64,000 bases of DNA from JAMZMI01 sp047632435 (GCA_047632435.1 JBLICU010000006.1:6427-70426), one strand, 5' to 3'. Shown: positions 17,544-27,288, counted from the first letter of the stretch. Translations and numbers: made by a program. Notes: generated by a model not told the origin, from the sequence alone.

Positions 17544-20474
17544 TCAATCAAAAAGATTCGTGATGTCGGTTTTCGAAAGGCTTTTGATGAAACTCTCTTC
17601 GATCGTAATCAGATCCTTGGCAAGTCTCATCTTCGATTGTTGCAGCTTGAGAATTTTTTCTTCTACTGTATCACGTGCAATGAATTTGTACGTAAACACA
17701 GTATTTGTCTGACCTATTCGATGAGCCCTGTCCACAGCCTGCGCTTCTACTGCAGGATTCCACCAGGGATCAAGAAGGAAAACATAATCCGCTTGGGTAA
17801 GATTAAGCCCCAAACCACCGGCTTTAAGGGAAATCAAAAAAATCCTGATATGATCGTTATCCTGAAATTTCTCGACTTGTGCTTGTCTATCACGAACGGA
17901 ACCATCCAGATAAGCATATTTGATATCCTCTTTTTGAAGGTGATCTTCAAAAAGTTTCAAGTGCTTCACAAATTGACTGAATATGAGAATTTTGTGATTG
18001 TTGCCCAAGGCATTACGGAGCATATACGTGATGTCCTCAAATTTCCCGGAATCACCTGCATACTCCGGATCTACCATTACAGGATGATTTGCAATTTGCC
18101 GCAATCTTGTCAATCCCTGCAATAGCACCATGTGGGATTTTTGAATTCCTTCGGTTTCTATCACATCAAGCAGCTTGTGGCGATAGTTGTTTTTTTCCGT
18201 GTCGTAATACTCCCGCTGCTGCGGTGAAAGATCACAATATTGAATGTTTTCTATTTTCTCAGGAAGATCTTTTGCTACTTGAGATTTTTCGCGCCTAAGA
18301 ATGAATGGTTTGATCAGTGCATTTAGCTTGGCCGTGCGCTCCACATCCTTCTTTTTCTCAATTGGGATGAGGTATTTTTCTTTGAAATATTTCTGAGTGC
18401 CTAGCAAACCCGGATTTACAAAGGACATTTGCGACCAAAGATCCATGGTACTATTTTCTATCGGTGTTCCTGTTAGAATGAGTTTCCTTCTTGATTTTAA
18501 GGTGAGCACCGCCTTTGCAATAATTGAATCAGGATTTTTAATGGCCTGTGATTCATCCAGTATGATGTAGTTGAAATAAAACTGACCCAGCAATGCTGCG
18601 TCGACCCTTGTGATTCCATAGCTGGTAAGAACGATATCGTACTTAGCAAATTTGGAAATATCCTTCACTCGAGAAGTCCCAGTGTAGTTTAGCACCTTAA
18701 TCTTCGGAGTGAACTTTTTGGCTTCCATTTGCCAGTTATAAATCAGTGAAGTTGGCATGATCAGCAAACTGGTCGCCTCCTTATTTACTTCTTTTTCCTT
18801 TTGAAGCAAAGTCAAAGTTTGCACCGTTTTCCCCAGACCCATATCATCTGCCAAACATCCACCAAAACCATATTGGTTTAGGAATTCCAACCAATTATAT
18901 CCTGCTTTTTGATAAGGTCTCAGTTCACCTTTGAAAGCGATTGGCCCTTCCTGATCTTCTATTTCAGAGAAATTCAGCAGCTTCTCCAGCTTTCGTGTCA
19001 TGGCCACCTTGGCATGATTTCCTTCTTGGAGATCTTTGACTAAGGACAGATGAATTTTGTTGAGTTTCAGATGACTCTCTACGGATGTGGAAAAGGCAAA
19101 CAAATCGCTGTATTCCGTAACCCAACTGTCAGGAATGATTGCAATCTCGCCATTAGGCAGCTTGAATTCTCGTTGATCCTTCAAGATGTATTTCCTGATG
19201 GTCATAAATGGAATTTCAAATTCACCAAAACGGATATATGCCTTGATGTCAAACCAGTCAATATTTTCCGAAATATCTACATCAATGTGTGTTTCACCTA
19301 AAAAATATTTCTTGGTATTATCATTTTGCTGCCTTACCTCTATGCCAATATCTTTGAGTGATTTCAGGTTTGTATTCAGCCAAGAAATGGCGCTATTTTT
19401 TTCAAGTGTAGATCGGGAGCTTTTCAGCTGCAAGCCACTTTTGATCAATTGATCGAGTATGTTTTTTTCCTGTTCGGCATCCCTTTTTATCCGGTGAAAA
19501 ATATAGTTATCTGCTTGCTTTTCGAGGGAGACACTTACATTTTTGATTTTATCGGCTTTATACGAATAAGTCCCATACTGAAAGCTCAATTCGAACAGGA
19601 TCTTTTCTGCTTCCATTTTTCCATTTCCATTCGAAGACCCATTTTGGTCGAAGAGTGTGATAGGCGCTATTGTGGCCAATTCTGAAAAAGTCAAAACCGC
19701 AGCAGGAGCAAGATTTTCGGTCTTGATTTCGAATCCCTGAGCATACACATCAAAAGAAGCGATGAGTGGAGCTACAAATTTTTGATAATATGTCTCCTCT
19801 ACGTTTTTAGGGATGAGGATAAATTTCTTGTTGAAAAAAGGCTTGAGTTTGCTCCCATTCACAGACTTTTCAAAAGTGAAGAGTGTGTCCTCAACCACCA
19901 TCCATCCTGGTTCTTTACAGAGCAAATAGCTGCCGTTCTGATAAAAATGAATCTTTTCCTCGTTGAGTTTGATGGTCGGGAAGTAATGTGTGTTGTCCTC
20001 ATTTCTTCGGAAATGAAAAAGTACTGATGCTTTCTTTTCTGCAATCGCAATTGGTTTCCAGGTGGGCTCACCGTCTTTGCCCATTTCGAACAGCATTTTA
20101 CCTGCAATTCGGTCCAGAACTCTAGCCCTGCGCCGTTCCAAATAGCCCTCTATCTCATTTTGAAGAGTGACGTCACCGGTATTTTTGTCATAAGTTTTAA
20201 GGAAAAACTCACCGGGTTTCATCTTCTTTTTTTGGTACTTGTTCGCCACCGCATTCTGCTGCATCTCATCCATCACTTTGATGAGCTGGTAGTCGTTTTC
20301 ATCCAGACCACTATCAAATTCTGCGGCGTTTTGTGAGGAAATATTCTGATGAGAAAAAGTGAGTCGTTCCTTTTCGTCTAACTGAACCATAAATGATTCG
20401 AACAGATATCCCAGATACTCATGCTCATAGAGCGAGTAAATAATTTGAAACGGCTGATCGGGCGATACTTTCAT
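17544..20474 (-). CDS. SNF2-family DEAD/DEAH-box ATPase (helicase-like)
   Basis: A 976-residue protein. The N-terminal about 510 residues are not a named domain I can identify; they carry mixed alpha/beta segments. The SNF2 ATPase core starts at about 515 with the Walker A box DDMGLGKT (543-550), Walker B DESQ (640-643) and TGTPIENS. The C-terminal RecA lobe runs from about 780 and includes AVDRAHRIGQT, the motif VI arginine finger. Bacterial SNF2/RapA-like proteins translocate on double-stranded DNA and remodel protein-DNA complexes. Next upstream, same strand, is the LolE-like permease with a 68-bp gap. Confidence 0.92.
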   Translation of the reverse strand: MKVSPDQPFQIIYSLYEHEYLGYLFESFMVQLDEKERLTFSHQNISSQNAAEFDSGLDENDYQLIKVMDEMQQNAVANKYQKKKMKPGEFFLKTYDKNTGDVTLQNEIEGYLERRRARVLDRIAGKMLFEMGKDGEPTWKPIAIAEKKASVLFHFRRNEDNTHYFPTIKLNEEKIHFYQNGSYLLCKEPGWMVVEDTLFTFEKSVNGSKLKPFFNKKFILIPKNVEETYYQKFVAPLIASFDVYAQGFEIKTENLAPAAVLTFSELATIAPITLFDQNGSSNGNGKMEAEKILFELSFQYGTYSYKADKIKNVSVSLEKQADNYIFHRIKRDAEQEKNILDQLIKSGLQLKSSRSTLEKNSAISWLNTNLKSLKDIGIEVRQQNDNTKKYFLGETHIDVDISENIDWFDIKAYIRFGEFEIPFMTIRKYILKDQREFKLPNGEIAIIPDSWVTEYSDLFAFSTSVESHLKLNKIHLSLVKDLQEGNHAKVAMTRKLEKLLNFSEIEDQEGPIAFKGELRPYQKAGYNWLEFLNQYGFGGCLADDMGLGKTVQTLTLLQKEKEVNKEATSLLIMPTSLIYNWQMEAKKFTPKIKVLNYTGTSRVKDISKFAKYDIVLTSYGITRVDAALLGQFYFNYIILDESQAIKNPDSIIAKAVLTLKSRRKLILTGTPIENSTMDLWSQMSFVNPGLLGTQKYFKEKYLIPIEKKKDVERTAKLNALIKPFILRREKSQVAKDLPEKIENIQYCDLSPQQREYYDTEKNNYRHKLLDVIETEGIQKSHMVLLQGLTRLRQIANHPVMVDPEYAGDSGKFEDITYMLRNALGNNHKILIFSQFVKHLKLFEDHLQKEDIKYAYLDGSVRDRQAQVEKFQDNDHIRIFLISLKAGGLGLNLTQADYVFLLDPWWNPAVEAQAVDRAHRIGQTNTVFTYKFIARDTVEEKILKLQQSKMRLAKDLITIEESFIKSLSKTDITNLFD

Positions 20475-20542
20475 TGAATTGAGCCTTAGGCAAGCTTCGA
20501 ATCTAAAGATTTTGAGTCAATTAACAAGCAAAAAACTTGGGA

Positions 20543-21769
20543 TCATTGCAACGATTCTACAGATGCACGCCGCGCGGCACTAAATGCAGGCTGTAAAGTG
20601 GCAAGTAGGGTGATGATGATGATACTCATTACCGTGAAGGCGACATCCAACCCACGGACTTCTACAGGATATGCAAGCATGATGGTGGTGGCGGTTCCCA
20701 TGGGCACAAACCCAAAATATTGCTGGGCATAACACAGCGCCAAGCCAAGTACCAAACCAGTAGCCGCACCTGTCCCCGCGACGATAGCACCCTCCATGAG
20801 AAAAATGTTTCTGATCAATTTGTTGGTTGCCCCTTGGGCCAGCAGCACCGCTACATCTTTTTGTTTGTCTAAAATCAACATTTTCAGAGAGAAAAAGATG
20901 TTGATAGAAGCAATTGCAATGATGATCGAAAAAGTAAGAAAGAGGAAAAACTTCTCAAGATTCAATGTGCGGTAAATATCGCCATGAATTTCATCACTTG
21001 ATTTGACTACAAAAGCATCACCCAGCACATTTTGCAGGTTTTTCTTGACCGAATTTGTGTTGGCTTTGTCCACGACTTTGATCTCCAGCGAGGTGCGTTT
21101 GCCCTGGTACCCAAACAGGGATTCAGTAAATCTGATAGGCACAAAAACGTAGTTGTTGTCAAAGTAATTTTCAATGGCAAAAACAGCACCGGGTAAGATT
21201 TTTTTCACCCTGAATAGTTTGTCGGGATTGGTCATACCCGGACCTATATCTTCAGGATAATACACCTGGAGGGCGTAATAATCATTAGCGGGATTCACCG
21301 AAAGGTCATATTGCACGCCTCTGCCAAGAATGGCAAAATCGGTATCTTTTTCATGCAGCTTCAGCTCTCCAAATACAATGTTATTGTCCAATCTTCCCTG
21401 ATCCAGAAAATTGTCGCTCACACCTTTGAGTCTGGCCACACGCTGGGAACTATTGTATTTGAGCAAGGCATTGTCTTCGATCACTTCAGTGACTATTTCC
21501 ACATCTTCCACAGCATTGATTTTATCCTTTATTCCCTGATCGTATACAAAGGACTTGCCGTAAGTGGCACTAACTACCAGATTGGCGTCTACTGCTCCAT
21601 AGATGGAGCGCACGAGTCCTTCCAAACCATTAAAAACAGATAATGCGACAATAAGCGCCATGGTACCAATGGCTACCACGATCATGGAAATGATGGAAAT
21701 GACGTTGATGAAGTTCTTTTTCTTCTTTGACAGGAAATATCTTCTGGCTATGAAATAGGCAAGATTCAC
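20543..21769 (-). CDS. LolC/E (FtsX-like) ABC transporter permease
   Basis: A 408-residue inner membrane protein: one N-terminal membrane span after RRYFLSKKKKNFINVISIIS, a large periplasmic MacB-PCD-like domain (about 45-260), then three C-terminal spans of the FtsX permease domain (ILDKQKDVAVLLAQGATNKLIRNIF). This is the usual Bacteroidota LolE layout. With an ATPase encoded elsewhere it would release lipoproteins from the inner membrane to LolA. It follows rbfA directly (3-base gap), an arrangement common in this phylum. Confidence 0.9.
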   Translation of the reverse strand: MNLAYFIARRYFLSKKKKNFINVISIISMIVVAIGTMALIVALSVFNGLEGLVRSIYGAVDANLVVSATYGKSFVYDQGIKDKINAVEDVEIVTEVIEDNALLKYNSSQRVARLKGVSDNFLDQGRLDNNIVFGELKLHEKDTDFAILGRGVQYDLSVNPANDYYALQVYYPEDIGPGMTNPDKLFRVKKILPGAVFAIENYFDNNYVFVPIRFTESLFGYQGKRTSLEIKVVDKANTNSVKKNLQNVLGDAFVVKSSDEIHGDIYRTLNLEKFFLFLTFSIIIAIASINIFFSLKMLILDKQKDVAVLLAQGATNKLIRNIFLMEGAIVAGTGAATGLVLGLALCYAQQYFGFVPMGTATTIMLAYPVEVRGLDVAFTVMSIIIITLLATLQPAFSAARRASVESLQ

Positions 21770-21772
21770 AGA

Positions 21773-22150
21773 TCAGTCTTCGTTATCCTTTTTGGTCTCA
21801 ATGGGGATTTTGAGGCTGTCAATAAGCTTATCGATATGCGAGGCTTTTTCTTCCGTATCATCGTGAACAAAGGCAATCTCAGGCACGATCCTCACCATTT
21901 TACCGATTTTGTTTCCCAGCAGCTTTCGTACCTCACTTTTGTTTTCATTCAAGTTGAAAAACACCTCTTCCGCATTTGTCACGGGGAAAACGCTCAGGAA
22001 TAACTTAGCAAAGCTCAGATCGGGGGAAACCTGTATTCCTGTGAGGGTCACGAGGCTGGTACCAAAGAAATGTCTTGGATCCTTCTGAAATATCTGTCCC
22101 AGATCTTTCTGGAGCTGTCGTGCGTATTTTTGTTGTCTTTGACTTGCCAT
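21773..22150 (-). CDS. rbfA: Ribosome-binding factor A
   Basis: About 125 residues, a single KH-like domain protein needed for 30S subunit maturation. It is recognised by the N-terminal SQRQQKYARQLQKDLGQIF and by the central VTLTGIQVSPDLSFAKLFLSVF and VRIVPEIAFVHDDT strands. I chose the ATG at 22150 because family members begin with a short M-x-S-x-RQQK leader; the in-frame start at 22171 would add seven hydrophobic residues. The gene leads a short operon with the LolE-like permease. Confidence 0.92.
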   Translation of the reverse strand: MASQRQQKYARQLQKDLGQIFQKDPRHFFGTSLVTLTGIQVSPDLSFAKLFLSVFPVTNAEEVFFNLNENKSEVRKLLGNKIGKMVRIVPEIAFVHDDTEEKASHIDKLIDSLKIPIETKKDNED

Positions 22151-22307
22151 AATAGCTGCAAATATCGGCAATAAAACAGAGTCTGTTTCAATAGCCAGAA
22201 AGAAATGTAGTCACATCATTCAAATCAGAACTGGACAATCATGATTTTAAACAGAAAATAAGAAGGTCATATTTCATTGGCAGATCAAGACGCTAATTCC
22301 CCGATAC

Positions 22308-22363
22308 TATCAATTGATATAAAAAACAGTGCTACCCCCCCCCCATTTTACTATCAATTGATA
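22308..22363. promoter_or_regulatory. Twin 12-bp palindromes around a C10 tract
   Basis: The perfect palindrome TATCAATTGATA occurs at 22308-22319 and again at 22352-22363, both preceded by AC. Start-to-start spacing is 44 bp (about four helical turns). Between them lies a run of ten C at 22335-22344. The palindromes look like dimeric repressor sites. The homopolymer could slip and change their spacing. They lie between rbfA (leftward) and the lipoprotein operon (rightward). Confidence 0.45.
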
Positions 22364-22605
22364 TACACCACAAAGCGTTTTTTAGAAATATAGCAAAAAA
22401 TTTGTTTTTATGGGAATGATAAAAGTATAATTGCTCTATTGTTATTGTTTAGTAATTCCTCAAAACATCATCGCAGATGCACTGGAAGTTTGAAAAAATA
22501 ACCGTAAAAGTAAAAGCCACTAGCGAAGTATTTGCTATTGGTCTACTCCTTTTTTTAAACAATCCAATCAATTTAAAACCCGATACATAAGATAAAATTT
22601 CGATA

Positions 22606-22691
22606 CCCTGAGCAGCTCAGGGTTTGGAAAGGCAGTACTCATCTGCCTAACAAAAATGAACCACGCCCCATCTTGCGGATGAAAGGCGTGG
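22606..22691 (+). promoter_or_regulatory. Structured leader with three consecutive hairpins
   Basis: Upstream of the lipoprotein operon: CCCTGAG-CAG-CTCAGGG at 22606-22622, GGCAG-CTGCC at 22631-22647, and CCACGCC...GGCGTGG at 22661-22691 with an inner CATC/GATG pairing. None is followed by a T run, so they are more likely RNA structure in a 5' leader than terminators. The rest of 22172-22737 shows no gene. I cannot match it to a known riboswitch. Confidence 0.4.
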
Positions 22692-22788
22692 CAATAACTT
22701 AAAATCCATTTAATTCTAACAAAAAACAGTTTAAGCTATGTACAGCAAAATTAAGAAAACCGTATAAACCAGCCAATTTTATGTTTAT

Positions 22789-23814
22789 ATGCTACTAGGA
22801 GGTAGTATTTTGATCAATGCCTGTCAGGAGCAGGAGAGCGCACAACCTCAGCTGGAGGAGGTGAAGTATGAAATGTATGATGATGAATTTGTGACTGTGG
22901 TGCTTGATCCAAACTATATGAGCGTTTCTCACCATTTCCAATCGATTGAGGAGTATGATAATTATCTCAATTTAATGGAGGAGAGTGGAGTGAAGGTTAT
23001 AGTAAATAAAACCAAATACCAAGATCTAATACATTATTTTGATCCATTTGAAATTTCTGTCATGGACGAAGAAAACCAAGTGTCTATTGGTGATGTAATC
23101 TACAAAGCCACCAGTGAAGCTACTTATAAGCGTGAAATTGATAAGGACGCTTGGGAATTAGACATTTTCTATGGATTGGACGGTAAGGCTGATTTAAAAG
23201 AAACCGAGCTTATTTATAAGAATATAGCAAATTTGGATGCGCTACAGGACTATCAATTTAAAAGTCCGGCATCCAGAAAAATCTATATTGGTATTCTCGA
23301 GGATGTAAAAACGAATGGTCGAATCTTAAACACCAAAACGACTGATTATTACGATTGGAAGACATCACCAACGGGGGCTAAGTACTTGGTTCAAGCCCGA
23401 GATGAATATGCAGGAGACGTTAAGTATTTCTTAGTGAGATGGAATTGTTGGCATGAAACCTTTCATGAAGGTCTATATGATAGAGCAAAGGGAGGTACGA
23501 TTACGGAATGGCAGGCTACTGACATGTATAGCAATCACTGCATTACTAGTGGATGCTATACGGCAATCCCTTCGGGAACAAAATTTGGAACACATCATCT
23601 TAATAATATAACCGACACGTCTGTTCCAAGTGTTAAGGTGGAAGTCCTGACATGCAAAGGGACGCGAACTGCTGTTGCGAGTGATTGGAGTGTAGCCTCC
23701 GATAGAATTAGAAGATGTTCAAATGGTTGGGCTCACAGCTATCATTATTCCAATGTTAGAGAGAACGATTCGAACATCTCAACCTCACAAATGAACGGGT
23801 TCTATATTGATTAA
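22789..23814 (+). CDS. Putative lipoprotein of unknown function, possible HExxH motif
   Basis: A 341-residue protein starting with a short hydrophobic segment and lipobox LINAC. In the same frame an upstream ATG at 22738 (MYSKIKKTV) is cut off by TAA at 22765-22767. Read through, it would give a normal lipoprotein signal (charged start, hydrophobic core, Cys), so the gene has probably suffered a nonsense mutation, or it starts at 22789 with a weak signal. I recognise no family. HETFH around residue 226 fits the zinc-protease HExxH pattern but has no clear third ligand. Several Cys are in the C-terminal half. Confidence 0.6.
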   Translation: MLLGGSILINACQEQESAQPQLEEVKYEMYDDEFVTVVLDPNYMSVSHHFQSIEEYDNYLNLMEESGVKVIVNKTKYQDLIHYFDPFEISVMDEENQVSIGDVIYKATSEATYKREIDKDAWELDIFYGLDGKADLKETELIYKNIANLDALQDYQFKSPASRKIYIGILEDVKTNGRILNTKTTDYYDWKTSPTGAKYLVQARDEYAGDVKYFLVRWNCWHETFHEGLYDRAKGGTITEWQATDMYSNHCITSGCYTAIPSGTKFGTHHLNNITDTSVPSVKVEVLTCKGTRTAVASDWSVASDRIRRCSNGWAHSYHYSNVRENDSNISTSQMNGFYID

Positions 23815-23820
23815 TTATTA

Positions 23821-23852
23821 AACTCTTGGTAGGAACCATCCTGCCAAGAGTT
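23821..23852 (+). terminator. Strong hairpin after the first lipoprotein gene
   Basis: A 13-bp stem, AACTCTTGGTAGG with CCTGCCAAGAGTT (one G-T pair), has a 6-base loop and starts 7 bases after the stop at 23814. The following bases are only moderately T-rich, so it may be a terminator, attenuator or mRNA-stabilising 3' structure before the next lipoprotein genes. Confidence 0.6.
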
Positions 23853-23893
23853 CCTTGAACTTATTTCTAAAAGGGAAGAAAAATGTTAACACA

Positions 23894-24322
23894 ATGACCA
23901 AAAAGGGGACAATACTCTTGACACTTATGTGTCTAGCCGCAATTTTCACTTCTTGCAAGGAAGATTACAACCCCAAATTGAATGATCAGCTTGGTACTCT
24001 TGGCTTTGGTTTACACTCTCCTGGTTATACAAGCCCATGGCCTACTTTTCATTTGGGGGATTCTATGCAATTTGTTTTTAGTTATACTGGTACTAAACGG
24101 CTAAAAGCAATAGATGTAAGCATTAGGCGCATTGACCTGAGAATCCAAAATGATCAACTTGGGGAAATTCTGCTTTTCGAATCTTTTTATCCAGCAACCA
24201 GAAATTTTTTGGATACAATTCGATGGAAATTAGATAGTTCATTTGGAATAACTCCTTCAGGCTATATTGAAGAAGTTCGATTCAACAATCAACAGATATT
24301 TAGCTTTTATATATCAGAGTAG
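23894..24322 (+). CDS. Small putative outer-surface lipoprotein, paralogue A
   Basis: About 142 residues from ATG 23894. The N-terminus MTKKGTILLTLMCLAAIFTSC is a clear lipoprotein signal with lipobox FTSC; a TTG start at 23855 would bury this signal. The mature part is a beta-rich domain of about 120 residues with no family I recognise. It shares size, lipobox and a (L/G)DSM/I-x-F/L-x-Y-x-G strand pattern with the next gene, so the two look like diverged paralogues. It precedes a TonB-dependent receptor gene. Confidence 0.7.
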   Translation: MTKKGTILLTLMCLAAIFTSCKEDYNPKLNDQLGTLGFGLHSPGYTSPWPTFHLGDSMQFVFSYTGTKRLKAIDVSIRRIDLRIQNDQLGEILLFESFYPATRNFLDTIRWKLDSSFGITPSGYIEEVRFNNQQIFSFYISE

Positions 24323-24325
24323 AAA

Positions 24326-24784
24326 ATGGAAAAGAAATTAGTAGCTGTTCTGATTATTCTAATATCTTCCCTTGATTCCTGCAAAGAAGAGTTTGAAGAC
24401 AAAGGGTTGGTTTTGATCAATCCAACCTCGAAGGACATTCGAGATTATTCTTTTGCGTTAAGTGACAGTATACGTCTGGAAATAATGTATAGAGGTAAAG
24501 AACCTATTGTTTATCTTTCAATACGTGCCTTTGAAACTGTTGTGATTCCTGAAAATGCAAATGGTGATGGATTACCACAATATAACCTTCAAAATCAGTT
24601 TTTTTGGACCACTCATTATCACATAATTAGTAATCAACCAGTTACATTATCCTGGCCATTACCAAAAAACTGGAGAACCAAAGCGAAATATTCGGAACTC
24701 GCTCAAATATCACGAACACTTTTGATCCGGGTAGTAACTGAAAACCATATTTTAGATTACAGTTATCCATTACGTGCAGAATGA
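24326..24784 (+). CDS. Small putative outer-surface lipoprotein, paralogue B
   Basis: A 152-residue lipoprotein (MEKKLVAVLIILISSLDSCKEE, lipobox LDSC), 3 bases after paralogue A and overlapping the TonB receptor start by 4 bases (ATGA). The SDSIRLEIMYRGKEPIVYLSIRAF segment parallels the GDSMQFVFSYTG...DVSIR region of paralogue A. The tight coupling suggests surface lipoproteins that work with the receptor, perhaps binding its ligand (inference). Confidence 0.72.
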   Translation: MEKKLVAVLIILISSLDSCKEEFEDKGLVLINPTSKDIRDYSFALSDSIRLEIMYRGKEPIVYLSIRAFETVVIPENANGDGLPQYNLQNQFFWTTHYHIISNQPVTLSWPLPKNWRTKAKYSELAQISRTLLIRVVTENHILDYSYPLRAE

Positions 24785-27288
24785 AATCAAAAATTTTAGC
24801 TGTGCTTTTTGCAGTTGCTCCTAGCCTACTATTAGCCCAAACCATCACTGGCCGGGTTATAGAAAACGATCTGTATAAAACGCCACTTTTTGGTGCTACT
24901 GTGATCATTACCGAGCTGGGGAGAGGTCAGGTCACGGGTCTGTCGGGGCATTTTGAAATAGCGAACGTACCCACAGGTAATTACACTCTTAAAGTCACAT
25001 TTGTTGGCTACAAGGATCAGTTGTTTGAAGTTACCATCCCTACGGATGATCCGCTTGACATTGCCATGGAAGAGGATGTCACCCAGCTAGAAGGTGTAGA
25101 AGTTGCGGCCAAAGCCCTTCCATCTATACAGGCTGAGCAGACCAAACTCAGCACCATCCGGGTGAGTGATTTGCCTTTGGCAGACATGCCTCGCCTACTC
25201 GGTGAGCCTGACCTGATTCGCATGATTCAGAACTTGCCGGGAGTCAAGACAGAATCTGATTTTACTGGTGGATTCAGCGTACGCGGAGGGCGAAATGACC
25301 AAAATCTGATTTTATTGGATGGTGTGCCTGTCTATAATCCCTGGCATTTGTTTGGGCTGTTTAGCGCTTTCAACACGGAGGCAATTGAACGGGTGGAGTT
25401 GACAAAGGGCGTTTTTCCTTCGCAATACGGAAGCCGAGTGAGTAGTGTGCTGGATATCGAGCTTCAAAAAGGAGACACAAGACTTGGTGCAGGCTACCTG
25501 ACTATCAGTCCTATCAGCACGACTTTTTCTTATGGCCGTCCACTCAATCAAAAGACTTCTTATCTTTTTGCCATCCGTCGCACCTATCTTGATCCTATCT
25601 TTTGGGGAATCAACGCTGCGGCGTCTTCACAAAACGCACGCTCCAAAACCAAAACAAGATTTGGCTACAATTTCATGGATCTGAATGCCAAAGTGGTGCA
25701 CACTTTCAAGCCGGGATTAAGTTTGGAAACGGGATTTTTCGCAGGAAATGACGTGCTGGATTTTGGTCAGGAGGTGATCAAAAAAGAAAGCCCTGAAATA
25801 CTTGAGGAACGAATCAGGTACGGCTGGACCAACCTGACTGGTTCTGTGAAGCTGATCAGAAAACTTGAAAACTCAAGATCCACTTCGCACCTTTTTGTAA
25901 GCCGGTATTACGCAGATAATATTGCAAAATACAATGAGACTGGAACTTCACAAGATGGACATTCATTTAGTGGAATAGATGGATTTGCGCTCACTTCAAA
26001 CTTGGACAAACAGCGCTTCAGGCAGGATTTTACAGATCTTGGCCTGCAACAGGACTTTAATTTTTACCTCAATGAAAACATAACGCTAGCTGCGGGTGCT
26101 CAGGCATTGACCCATATTTTCCGAGAAGCATCCAGTAATACCGTGGTGCAATGGGGATACCCTTTTGAATTTGGGTCAGGCTCAAGCCAGTCTTTCACAG
26201 AAATCCCTGAAAGTCAACTTGTTTACAACTATGCCAAAGGCGATACCCTCGTGACCAAAGCCGTTGAAGCGAGTGCGTATCTAAATGCCTCCATCAGTTA
26301 TGGAAAGCTCTCTTTCTATCCCGGTTTGCGGTTGCATCATTACACCAAAGGAAGCTATACCTATCTTTTGCCCAGGGTCAATGTTGCCTATCAGATCAAT
26401 GACCATTGGTACGTTTCTGCGGGTTATGGTCACTTCACCCAATATTTACAGACGGTAGGATTCGACCTGCTCAGACTTCCGGCAGAGCGTTGGTTTTGGG
26501 CAGGCACTCAGGGGAGGAAACCTGTTTTCACAAAAACATACACCGCAGGACTGGGATATGACCATGACAAACTAGGGAAATTCACCATTGAGGGGTATTA
26601 TAAAACCTTTGACAACCTGCTCAATTTCACGGACAAAAGGCAAGCAGAAGCTTTGGAATCAGAGCTGATTCCACTGTTTGGATCTGAGACGGTGAGTGGA
26701 TCAGGAGAAGCTTACGGTGGGGAGTTTCTTTGGCAGAAAACTACAGGTGACATTCGTGGCTGGTTAGGTTATACGCTTTCATGGGTTTGGAATGAATTTG
26801 ACGAACTCAACAATGGGGAACGATTTCCATCCCGTACAGACAAACGTCACGATATTCAGACATTCTGGACATACGATTTTGCTACCAACTGGAGCATTGG
26901 CTTGCTTTTTAACTATAAAACCGGTCAGCCACTTACGCTAAACACAAGCACTTATTTGTACAACAGTGATCCACTTGATATTGGAGACTCTGCTGGAGAA
27001 AGTGAAGTCATCCCTGGGATGAATAATTTCCGGTTGCCGGCTTATCACAGGTTGGATATGAGCCTGACTTGGAAAAACCGAAAAACCTTCAAACACAGAA
27101 GCGAACTTTCGCTTAATGTAGTCAATGTCTACAACCGACTCAATGTGCTCACTGCTACAAATGGGACCAGTGCGCAAGTCCTGCCGAATGGCAAAGTGCG
27201 AATAGATGCAAGTAATAAATACTCAGGTCAAATGCCCATCATACCCATGTTGAGTTTAAGAATCGCTTTAGGAGGTGACGCGAAATGA
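24781..27288 (+). CDS. TonB-dependent outer membrane receptor
   Basis: An 835-residue protein: signal peptide (to LLLAQ, about residue 20), CarboxypepD_reg-like domain (about 22-105), plug domain (about 120-225, with GGFSVRGGRNDQNLILLDGVPVYNP split by normal spacing), then a 22-strand barrel to an aromatic-rich end. This is the non-SusC receptor type usually paired with a DUF4249 lipoprotein, which indeed follows, overlapping by 4 bases. Substrate unknown. Its GC content appears higher than that of the lipoproteins before it. Confidence 0.92.
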   Translation: MKSKILAVLFAVAPSLLLAQTITGRVIENDLYKTPLFGATVIITELGRGQVTGLSGHFEIANVPTGNYTLKVTFVGYKDQLFEVTIPTDDPLDIAMEEDVTQLEGVEVAAKALPSIQAEQTKLSTIRVSDLPLADMPRLLGEPDLIRMIQNLPGVKTESDFTGGFSVRGGRNDQNLILLDGVPVYNPWHLFGLFSAFNTEAIERVELTKGVFPSQYGSRVSSVLDIELQKGDTRLGAGYLTISPISTTFSYGRPLNQKTSYLFAIRRTYLDPIFWGINAAASSQNARSKTKTRFGYNFMDLNAKVVHTFKPGLSLETGFFAGNDVLDFGQEVIKKESPEILEERIRYGWTNLTGSVKLIRKLENSRSTSHLFVSRYYADNIAKYNETGTSQDGHSFSGIDGFALTSNLDKQRFRQDFTDLGLQQDFNFYLNENITLAAGAQALTHIFREASSNTVVQWGYPFEFGSGSSQSFTEIPESQLVYNYAKGDTLVTKAVEASAYLNASISYGKLSFYPGLRLHHYTKGSYTYLLPRVNVAYQINDHWYVSAGYGHFTQYLQTVGFDLLRLPAERWFWAGTQGRKPVFTKTYTAGLGYDHDKLGKFTIEGYYKTFDNLLNFTDKRQAEALESELIPLFGSETVSGSGEAYGGEFLWQKTTGDIRGWLGYTLSWVWNEFDELNNGERFPSRTDKRHDIQTFWTYDFATNWSIGLLFNYKTGQPLTLNTSTYLYNSDPLDIGDSAGESEVIPGMNNFRLPAYHRLDMSLTWKNRKTFKHRSELSLNVVNVYNRLNVLTATNGTSAQVLPNGKVRIDASNKYSGQMPIIPMLSLRIALGGDAK

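Noticed and set aside
17490..18125. 211-codon plus-strand frame
   Set aside because: It lies antisense inside the intact SNF2 gene and has no recognisable motifs. Treated as a shadow.
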